A DNA stretch of 12,210 bases from Methanomassiliicoccus sp. UBA345 (lineage in GTDB: Archaea > Thermoplasmatota > Thermoplasmata > Methanomassiliicoccales > Methanomassiliicoccaceae): NCBI GenBank assembly GCA_002504525.1, contig DATD01000020.1:18268-30477 (forward strand). Direction: 5' to 3'. Below the pieces are notes generated by a model. The model searched no databases, was not told the origin of the DNA, and saw only the letters and a list, made by a program, of their open reading frames with translations. Below, in pieces: positions 1 to 5,648 of this stretch. The stretch's first letter is position 1. Each line of letters starts with the position of its first letter. The translations under genes and the position numbers were made by a program.

Positions 1-2
1 CT

Positions 3-392
3 GCCAATCTGGCCAAGGCGCTAGAGGGGGCCAAGATGCTGGTGACGTTCAACGGCTCCTCCTTCGACCTGCCGATACTTCATTATCATTATCCCATGGC
101 GGTCCCCCGCCTGCCTCACTATGACCTGAGGCATGCCTGCCGGAGGGTCGGTCTCACCGGCGGCCTCAAGAGGATCGAGAAGGAAGTGGGCATCGCGCGG
201 CCGCGGGAGGTGGAGTTCGTCACCGGGGAGGAGGCGGTGTACCTGTGGAGGGCATGGCAAAGGAAGGGCAGCAAGAACGCCCTGAAACTGCTGAAGACCT
301 ACAATCAGGAGGACACCGAGAACCTCGTTCCCCTCGCCCGCATGGTGTACGATCGACTGAGGGTACGCACCGTGGACAGCGAGGTCAGATGA
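3..392 (+). CDS. RNase H-fold DEDDy exonuclease, YprB-like (5' end outside window)
   Basis: This is the C-terminal part of a gene that begins before the window; the frame is open from base 3 and stops with TGA at 390-392. The fragment has the second and third acidic motifs of DEDD-type 3'-5' exonucleases. The first is TFNGSSFDLP near bases 45-74, with its Asn and Asp. A later YDL motif lies near 120. The YxxxD signature YNQED at 300-314 marks the DEDDy subgroup. This pattern fits the RNase_H_2 / YprB family (PolB exonuclease-like fold). The first DE motif must lie upstream and cannot be checked. The stop overlaps the start of the DHH phosphoesterase gene by 4 bases (ATGA), so the two are almost certainly co-transcribed and translationally coupled, which suggests a shared role in nucleic-acid processing or repair. 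Substrate and polarity are unknown. Confidence 0.8.
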   Translation, partial: ANLAKALEGAKMLVTFNGSSFDLPILHYHYPMAVPRLPHYDLRHACRRVGLTGGLKRIEKEVGIARPREVEFVTGEEAVYLWRAWQRKGSKNALKLLKTYNQEDTENLVPLARMVYDRLRVRTVDSEVR

Positions 393-1951
393 ACGGCAGG
401 AATGTCGCTGGCTTCGAGGCCGCGGCCGCCGCCGCGGCGGCGGCACTGCTTCGTGCCCGGAGCGTCACGGTGGTAGCGCATATCGATGCCGACGGGATCA
501 CCGCCGCTTCGATCGCCTCGGCCGCCCTCTCCCGGGCGGGGATAGAGCATGGCGTCCGCTTCGTCAAGAAGATCGACGACGCGGAGATACAGCTGGTTGC
601 GGAGGACCCCGCCGACCTGGTATGGCTGGTCGACCTTGGGAGCGGCTCGTTCTCTAGGCTCGATCCGGCCAAGGTGGTCGTGAGCGATCATCATCGGACC
701 GATGCCACCGTTGGCCACGGCCAGGCGGACCTGTTCTCCTTCGGCGCCGAGCACGTGAACCCCCAGCTGTTCGGCATGGATGGATCGCTGGAGATCTCCG
801 GGGCGGGAGCGACGTACGCCGTGGCGAAGGCCATGAGCTTCGACAACCGTGACCTCGCCGCCCTGGCGCTGGTAGGCGCGGTAGGTGACTTCCAGGACAA
901 CGCGGCCGGCCGACTGGTCGGCTACAACCGCAACATACTGCAGGATGCCATCGATTCCGGCCGAGCACGCGCCATTGTAGACCTTCGTCTGTTCGGCCGG
1001 GAGACCAGACCGCTGCCCGCGTTCATCATGTACTCGACCGACCCGGCGCTACTGCCCGTTCTGCGCGCCACCCTCCAGGCCTCGTTCCGGCGCGCCGACG
1101 AGATCGGGGGCAGCGACTGGGAACTGGTCTCCTCGTTCCTGTCGGAGCTGGGCATCGAGCGGTATGGGGAGGGCTGGGGCAGCTGGGCGTCCCTGCGTCC
1201 GGACGAGAGAAGGTGTGTGGCTTCCGAGCTGTGCGAGCGCCTTCTTGACGCGGGCCGGGGGACCGCCCCGATCCGCCGGCTGATCGGCGAGGTGTACGCT
1301 CTCGATCCCCGGCTGGTCAATGCCCCCGACGACTGGCTGAAGGACCGCGACTCCCTGCCGGGCGACGATGAGGGCGAGTGGAGGCCGAACGCCCGCGCAT
1401 TGCTGGACGCCAAGGAGATGGCCACCCTGCTGAACGCGTGCGGCCGCCATGGCCGCCCAGAGACGGGAATGGCGATCTGCCTCGGCGACCGCTACGAAGC
1501 GTTGACGGAAGCGCTGCGCTTGCAGGTCGACCACCGCGCCGCCCTGAGAGAAGCGATATCCCTGGTACAGTGCGGTGGCGAATTCGGCATCATCGAGCGC
1601 GACGACATGCCATGCCTGCGCTACTTCCATGGGGGCGACCGCATTGAGGATACCATCGTGGGCATCGTGGCGGGCATGCTGCTGGGCGACGCTGCTCCTG
1701 CAGACAGGCCGCTGTTCGGCCTTGTCTCCGCTACCGATGGGACCGCCACGATCAAGGTGTCGGCACGCGGGACCAGAGCGCTGGTCGAACGCGGCCTCGA
1801 TCTATCGGCGGTGATGCGCCAGGCCGCAGAGGCGGTGCGCGGGTCGGGCGGGGGGCATAACATCGCCGCCGGGGCCTCGATCCCCCAAGGGACCGAGGAT
1901 GATTTTCTCTGCCTCGCCGACGAGATCGTGAGAGGCCAGCTCAGTCGCTGA
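389..1951 (+). CDS. DHH-DHHA1 family phosphoesterase / RecJ-like (GAN-type) nuclease
   Basis: This is a 520-residue protein. The start is taken as the ATG at 389, which overlaps the upstream stop as ATGA; the frame is open further upstream, but that part lies inside the preceding gene. DHH-family motifs appear in order: HIDADG at residues 31-36, VDLGSG near 80, SDHH at 99-102 (the DHH motif itself) and GAVGDFQD near 165. A glycine-rich GSGGGH at about 485-490 is the DHHA1 substrate-binding signature. The family hydrolyses phosphodiester bonds using two divalent metals. Archaeal members of this layout include the GINS-associated nuclease GAN and other RecJ-like exonucleases. A long central region (about 190-400) separates the two halves. 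The exact activity (ssDNA 5'-3' exonuclease, RNA exonuclease or oligonucleotide hydrolase) cannot be decided from sequence alone. An oddity is a run of nine alanines at 11-19 near the N-terminus, encoded by a GC-only stretch. The 3' end overlaps the convergent carbamoyltransferase gene by 11 bases. Confidence 0.88.
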   Translation: MNGRNVAGFEAAAAAAAAALLRARSVTVVAHIDADGITAASIASAALSRAGIEHGVRFVKKIDDAEIQLVAEDPADLVWLVDLGSGSFSRLDPAKVVVSDHHRTDATVGHGQADLFSFGAEHVNPQLFGMDGSLEISGAGATYAVAKAMSFDNRDLAALALVGAVGDFQDNAAGRLVGYNRNILQDAIDSGRARAIVDLRLFGRETRPLPAFIMYSTDPALLPVLRATLQASFRRADEIGGSDWELVSSFLSELGIERYGEGWGSWASLRPDERRCVASELCERLLDAGRGTAPIRRLIGEVYALDPRLVNAPDDWLKDRDSLPGDDEGEWRPNARALLDAKEMATLLNACGRHGRPETGMAICLGDRYEALTEALRLQVDHRAALREAISLVQCGGEFGIIERDDMPCLRYFHGGDRIEDTIVGIVAGMLLGDAAPADRPLFGLVSATDGTATIKVSARGTRALVERGLDLSAVMRQAAEAVRGSGGGHNIAAGASIPQGTEDDFLCLADEIVRGQLSR

Positions 1952-2849
1952 GAACGGCCAGCAGGATCGCCTTCTGTGCATGGAGCCGATTCTCGGCCTG
2001 ATCGAACACCACGCTGCGCGGCCCCTCGATGACATCGTCGGTGACCTCGTTCCCGCGATGGGCCGGGAGGCAATGCATGAAGATGGCATCCGGCTTGGCA
2101 ACGGACATCAGCGCCTCGTTGACCTGATATGGAAGCAGGTCCCTCTTCCGCTGGGCCACCTGCTCCTCGTCCCCCATGGACACCCAGGTGTCGGTGTATA
2201 CCACGTCAGCGCCCTTGACGGCCTCGAACGGATCGCTGACGACCGCCGATGTGGCGCCGTTCCGCTTCGCAAGCTGCGCCGCTTCGGCCATGATGGCGCT
2301 GTCGGGGCGGTAGCCTTCCGGACAACCGAGGACCACGCCCATGCCTGCCGCCGCTCCTCCCAGCAGGAGGGAGTTGGCCACGTTGTTGCCGTCGCCGACG
2401 TAGGCCAGCTTCAGGCCCTTGAGGCCGCCCTTGTGTTCCTTGATGGTCAGCAGGTCGGCGGTGATCTGGCAAGGGTGCTCGAGGTCGTCGAGGGCGTTGA
2501 TGACCGGCACCGTGGCGTGCTTCGCCAGCTCGACCATGTCAGTATGGCGGTAAGCACGGTACATGATGGCATTGACGAAGCGGCTCAAGACCCTGGCGGT
2601 ATCGGCGATGGTCTCTCCCCGACCCAGCTGGGTGTCGTTCTGGCTTAGGAATATTGCATGGCCGCCCATCTGGGTCATGGCGACCTCGAAGGATACCCTA
2701 GTGCGAGTGCTGGACTTCTCGAAGATCATGGCAAGGCTCTTTCCACCCAGCTCCCTGCCGGTGGTCTGACCGCTCTTCAGCTCCTCAGCCCGGGCCAGGA
2801 CCGCTTCCAGGTCTGGCAGGTCCAGAATCGATAGGATGTCCTTCTTCAT
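1941..2849 (-). CDS. argF: Ornithine carbamoyltransferase
   Basis: A 302-residue enzyme of arginine biosynthesis that transfers the carbamoyl group from carbamoyl phosphate to ornithine, giving citrulline and phosphate in the cytoplasm. The family hallmarks are all present: the carbamoyl-phosphate loop SSTRTR at residues 46-51, HPCQ at 125-128, the ornithine-side DTWVSMG at 220-226 and HCLPAHRG at 259-266. SMG plus HCLPAHRG indicates ornithine rather than aspartate as acceptor. The length is normal for bacterial and archaeal anabolic OTCases. Translation starts at ATG 2849 with residues MKKDILSI. No clear Shine-Dalgarno precedes it, so a short-leader or leaderless transcript is likely. No other arginine genes are in the window. 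The stop overlaps the end of the convergent DHH gene by 11 bases, so transcripts of the two genes could be antisense to each other at their ends. Confidence 0.96.
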   Translation of the reverse strand: MKKDILSILDLPDLEAVLARAEELKSGQTTGRELGGKSLAMIFEKSSTRTRVSFEVAMTQMGGHAIFLSQNDTQLGRGETIADTARVLSRFVNAIMYRAYRHTDMVELAKHATVPVINALDDLEHPCQITADLLTIKEHKGGLKGLKLAYVGDGNNVANSLLLGGAAAGMGVVLGCPEGYRPDSAIMAEAAQLAKRNGATSAVVSDPFEAVKGADVVYTDTWVSMGDEEQVAQRKRDLLPYQVNEALMSVAKPDAIFMHCLPAHRGNEVTDDVIEGPRSVVFDQAENRLHAQKAILLAVLSD

Positions 2850-2931
2850 ACGTATCGACAGTCCTAGCTCGGCCCCTTTCTTAACCGTTATGTATCGTAG
2901 CGAACATATCCGGCCAACGGTGTCTTTTATC

Positions 2932-2958
2932 TGACCGTTTCCATCGAGATGACGGTCA
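2932..2958. repeat. Inverted repeat TGACCGT...ACGGTCA, possible operator or hairpin
   Basis: A perfect 7-base inverted repeat, TGACCGT at 2932-2938 and ACGGTCA at 2952-2958, is separated by 13 bases. It lies in the 240-base gap between the divergent argF and tRNA-His genes. It could be a regulator-binding site or a small hairpin. The related string AACCGTT occurs at 2883-2889. The function is unknown, and a repeat of this length could arise by chance. Confidence 0.3.
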
Positions 2959-3049
2959 AGTCCCGTACCGAAGAGGGAACGGCGTCATCGCCGAGAGGAG
3001 CTCGGCGCGTACGTCCAGGGGCCTCATTCTGGCATAGGCCACAGGAAGA

Positions 3050-3066
3050 AAACTTTATTTATCTCC
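3050..3066 (+). promoter_or_regulatory. Putative archaeal TATA/BRE promoter of tRNA-His
   Basis: An A-rich element, AAAACT, runs straight into TTTATTTAT (3054-3062). The centre is about 32 bases before the G-1 of the tRNA. This is the expected place for a BRE/TATA pair, allowing a leader of a few bases that RNase P would remove. It stands out as AT-rich against GC-rich flanks. Confidence 0.6.
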
Positions 3067-3089
3067 ACGCGATGAGGTCAACCCGCCAT

Positions 3090-3164
3090 GGCCGGGTTGG
3101 GGTAGCTTGGTTATCCTGAGGGACTGTGGATCCCTCGACTCGGGTTCAAATCTCGGACCCGGCC
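3090..3164 (+). tRNA. tRNA-His (anticodon GUG)
   Basis: A full cloverleaf can be folded by hand. The acceptor stem is GCCGGGT (3091-3097) with ACCCGGC (3157-3163). The D-arm is at 3100-3117 with A14, G18G19 and A21. The anticodon stem is AGGGA/TCCCT (3119-3123 and 3131-3135) around loop CTGTGGA, with anticodon GTG at 3126-3128. The T-arm is TCGGG/CTCGG with loop TTCAAAT at 3145-3151. Base 3090 is G and base 3164 is C, which supply the G-1:C73 pair that identifies histidine tRNA to HisRS. The 3' CCA is not fully encoded: the next bases are CCT. No intron is present. A T-rich tract follows. Confidence 0.96.
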
Positions 3165-3180
3165 CCTTACTTTTGCTTTA
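3165..3180 (+). terminator. T-rich terminator downstream of tRNA-His
   Basis: Directly after the tRNA comes TTACTTTTGCTTTA, a T-rich tract of the type at which archaeal RNA polymerase stops. It also lies just past the stop of the convergent DUF835 gene, where its complement is A-rich and so would not serve that gene. Confidence 0.5.
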
Positions 3181-3185
3181 TGCCT

Positions 3186-4337
3186 TCACGCCTCGGCGCG
3201 CTCGAGGGTGAACTCCTTCTCCATCAGAGCAAGCTCCCTCTGATGCAGCACCTCCGGGTCCATGGGCATGATGAGCTTTGAGCCCGACACGGTCACGGTG
3301 TCCCGGATGGAATACAGCATCCGCAGCACCTTGTCCAACGAGTTCTGGGAAATGAGATACTCGACGCCTTCCAGCAGGATAACCGCCGGCGATGCCTTCT
3401 CGACGAACACGGTGATGCTGTGTTGAAGTATGTTCAGTGAAGTGGGATCGACGCGGTCAGGGCCCGGCTGCGACGAGAGCCACAGCATCGGCAGGTCATT
3501 AAGACCCATCTCCTCCCTGATGCGGTCAGGGTGGCGCCTGCACACCACCATGCCGGGGCGGCCTTCCTTGATGTCGGTTAGGAACAGCTCGTACGCCGGG
3601 CGCAGCGTCCTGCCCTCCACCAGGATGGAATCGCCGTTCTCGGTGCTCCTCAACTTGGCCGGGCGGGTCGAGGCCCCGATGTTCAGAACGCGGTGCTTCA
3701 GCACCAGGAACGCATAGATCAGGGCGGAGATCAGCAACCCGGGGGCGAACAATGGATCCAGACCTAGTGCCATGAGGAAGATCATAGAGACAAAAGGTAT
3801 CAGGGGGGCCGCTGCCATCAGGAGGATGCTCGACCTGAACGAACTGTCCCTGGACCCCTGCCGGGCGGTGAGCGAGATCGCCGAGGCGCCCGTGGACATG
3901 ACGAGGGAGACCACATAGCCGGCCATCACCGCAGTGGAATAATCAAGACCGTATCCAAAGTCTATCGTCTTGATACCATCCGCGGCCAGTCCGAAGAAGA
4001 TGGCGAGCGCGGCCACCGCGACCCAGAACACGCGAGCGTTCTTGACCGGCCATGCCTCATATCTTGAATATGGCAGGTACGAAGCGAGATAGCACAGCGA
4101 ACCGCTCAGGAGGACGCCGGCCGCCATGGCCGCCTTGCCCCAGACCAGCGCCGTTCCCTCATCCGGAGAGTTGAGCATGCCAAAATGGAACACGCAGCGC
4201 GCAGAGATCAGGAGCATCGTCAGAAAGAACGCCCGGCCTGGCCGGTGATAGGGGTTCTTGACCAGGACCTGAGATCCCAGGAGTGAGGTGAAGATCGCGA
4301 TGGCTAGCACCAGGAGCGAGTACAAGTGTGATAACAT
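3186..4337 (-). CDS. Seven-helix membrane protein with C-terminal DUF835 domain
   Basis: A 383-residue protein in two parts. Residues 1-215 hold about seven hydrophobic helices (roughly 3-23, 36-53, 66-88, 102-120, 135-158, 170-190 and 196-214), resembling the 7TM sensor modules of archaeal histidine kinases. After a linker, residues about 248-376 form a soluble domain. It carries GMVVCRRHPDRI near 262-273, a WLSS segment near 286, VILLEGVEYLISQN at 319-332 and a closing LIMPMDPEVL near 355-364. These are typical of DUF835, a domain common in euryarchaea, often attached to sensory modules, and of unknown biochemical role. No kinase or receiver motif is seen. A role in membrane-linked signalling is an inference from architecture. 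A TATA-like TTTATC on the minus strand (4370-4375) lies about 35 bases before the ATG. Confidence 0.82.
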   Translation of the reverse strand: MLSHLYSLLVLAIAIFTSLLGSQVLVKNPYHRPGRAFFLTMLLISARCVFHFGMLNSPDEGTALVWGKAAMAAGVLLSGSLCYLASYLPYSRYEAWPVKNARVFWVAVAALAIFFGLAADGIKTIDFGYGLDYSTAVMAGYVVSLVMSTGASAISLTARQGSRDSSFRSSILLMAAAPLIPFVSMIFLMALGLDPLFAPGLLISALIYAFLVLKHRVLNIGASTRPAKLRSTENGDSILVEGRTLRPAYELFLTDIKEGRPGMVVCRRHPDRIREEMGLNDLPMLWLSSQPGPDRVDPTSLNILQHSITVFVEKASPAVILLEGVEYLISQNSLDKVLRMLYSIRDTVTVSGSKLIMPMDPEVLHQRELALMEKEFTLERAEA

Positions 4338-4366
4338 TGGACGTCCGGCAAGGAGTCAAATGGAAT

Positions 4367-4378
4367 TAGATAAATCCA
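4367..4378 (-). promoter_or_regulatory. Putative TATA box of the DUF835 gene
   Basis: On the minus strand the string GGATTTATCTA lies about 35 bases before the ATG at 4337, which would give a leader of about ten bases. It is flanked by short complementary arms (ATGGA and TCCAT), so an operator is possible but unproven. No Shine-Dalgarno is evident before the start. Confidence 0.4.
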
Positions 4379-4408
4379 TTGTTCTGCATTATCGGGGATT
4401 GATAATAT

Positions 4409-5515
4409 TCACACCCAATCGGTATCGCCCAGCGTTATGTGGCATCGGGGGGATGGGCCCGAGAGCGCATCGAGGTCCCCGCCGCAGCGGGGGCACCATA
4501 TCATGCGCATCGGCACGTCGCCGGTCATGCGGGCTTCGGCGATGAATCCAAGATCGCGGAACGAATGCTCGTACGGATGCTCCCGGGGCAGGCAGCATAT
4601 AACGGACTCTGCGCCCATCGATCGGGCCTGTTCCAGCGAGTCGGCCAGCAATAGGGGGAGGATCTCTCTGCGGTCTCTGTCGGCCAACAGGTCGACGATG
4701 ATCAATTGCCCATCGCTCTCGGCTTTCAGCATCGCGTAGCCGAGCAGGCGGCCGTTCTCCCTCACCTCGCGCCCGATGAAGTGACCTCCGCGGGAATCGC
4801 GATAGCGCCAGTTGAGGAACCGATGGTCGCGGACGGCGATGACATCGAAGTCGGTACGGACGCGGTCGAACAGCTCATCGTCCCGCTCGGAGAAACGCTC
4901 AACGCCTTGGACGGAGAGGCCGCTGCCATCGGGGCGGTGCAGCCCCCTCTGCACCGCCACGTACGAGGCGTAACCGAACCTCTTCAGCGGACCAAGGCTG
5001 ACCTTGCTGAAGAACTGCTCCCGATCGACTATGAATCGGTGCTGCATCATCGACATATCGACCTCCCGGAAGCCTTCCCTCTTCATGCTGACATGATACG
5101 ATGATCGGTTCGGGAACCCAAAGTCGAACGCCACGCCTCGTTCGGCCTTGATGCGGTCACGGTGCTCCATCACCGTCCTCATCAGGCCTTGTCCGCGATG
5201 CCGGGGATGGGTGCACAGGTCCACGCCTTGCGTCGCCAGGACCTCTCTTCCGCCGACACGCATTCGGACGGGCATGCTGGCGCAGTAGGATGCGATCTCG
5301 CCGTCCGACTCGATCATGGACACCATCTCCGAACCGGAGGGGTTAGAGATGAACTTCCATCTCCAGTGGTCGACCTTCGCTACGCTGATGGCGGCCGCGG
5401 GCCAACCCCCCATATGCTCGTCGAGGAACTCGACTATACGCTGCTCATCGCCGGGGCGGTAGCCTCTGACCTCCCCGGTCGACGGCTCTGGGCACATTTG
5501 CACCGTTACCGTCAC
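4409..5515 (-). CDS. GNAT-family N-acetyltransferase with Cys-rich tail
   Basis: A 368-residue protein with an acetyl-CoA-binding motif A, GVDLCTHPRHRGQGLM at residues 97-112, where RxxGxG contacts the pyrophosphate. FGFPNRSSYHVSMKREGF (132-149) resembles the end of a GNAT fold. The second half (about 210-340) has WRY and a LLGYAML strand, suggesting a second, degenerate GNAT-like domain. A short insert near the C-terminus has CPRC at 341-344 and CH at 358-359, a possible zinc site. The chain ends in LGDTDWV. The acceptor substrate is unknown. Similar long GNAT proteins often occur near cell-surface polysaccharide genes, but none is seen here. The start is GTG at 5515 with GGGGA five bases ahead; an in-frame ATG at 5497 is the alternative. 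Confidence 0.72.
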   Translation of the reverse strand: MTVTVQMCPEPSTGEVRGYRPGDEQRIVEFLDEHMGGWPAAAISVAKVDHWRWKFISNPSGSEMVSMIESDGEIASYCASMPVRMRVGGREVLATQGVDLCTHPRHRGQGLMRTVMEHRDRIKAERGVAFDFGFPNRSSYHVSMKREGFREVDMSMMQHRFIVDREQFFSKVSLGPLKRFGYASYVAVQRGLHRPDGSGLSVQGVERFSERDDELFDRVRTDFDVIAVRDHRFLNWRYRDSRGGHFIGREVRENGRLLGYAMLKAESDGQLIIVDLLADRDRREILPLLLADSLEQARSMGAESVICCLPREHPYEHSFRDLGFIAEARMTGDVPMRMIWCPRCGGDLDALSGPSPRCHITLGDTDWV

Positions 5516-5545
5516 TCTCTTCCCCGCGATATCTTTGGATGACCG

Positions 5546-5556
5546 GGATATTAAGC
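5546..5556 (-). promoter_or_regulatory. Putative TATA box of the acetyltransferase gene
   Basis: On the minus strand CTTAATATC is centred about 36 bases before the GTG at 5515, with a purine-rich GGGGA close to the start codon. It shares a 133-base divergent region with the rtcB promoter. Confidence 0.45.
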
Positions 5557-5608
5557 GTTATCGTCGCCTGGCCGGGCGTTCCCGCCGCTGACGCCGTGAC
5601 TGCTCACT

Positions 5609-5619
5609 AGTCTTAAATC
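5609..5619 (+). promoter_or_regulatory. Putative TATA box of rtcB
   Basis: TCTTAAATC is centred near 5615, about 34 bases ahead of the ATG at 5649. This predicts a leader of under ten bases. No Shine-Dalgarno is present in the bases before the ATG, which agrees with a near-leaderless transcript. Confidence 0.45.
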
Positions 5620-5648
5620 GAGGCGCCGTCATAGACGATTCGATTCAC

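Noticed and set aside
245..388. In-frame extension of the DHH gene upstream of 389
   Set aside because: This part lies inside the upstream nuclease gene and lacks a domain. The ATGA overlap at 389 is a typical coupled start.
1980..2648. A 222-codon plus-strand frame opposite argF
   Set aside because: It is a shadow of the carbamoyltransferase gene, whose catalytic motifs are all on the minus strand.
2949..3120. A 56-codon plus-strand frame starting at ATG 2949
   Set aside because: It runs into the D-arm and anticodon-stem region of tRNA-His and has no ribosome site. The peptide is Arg-rich and featureless.
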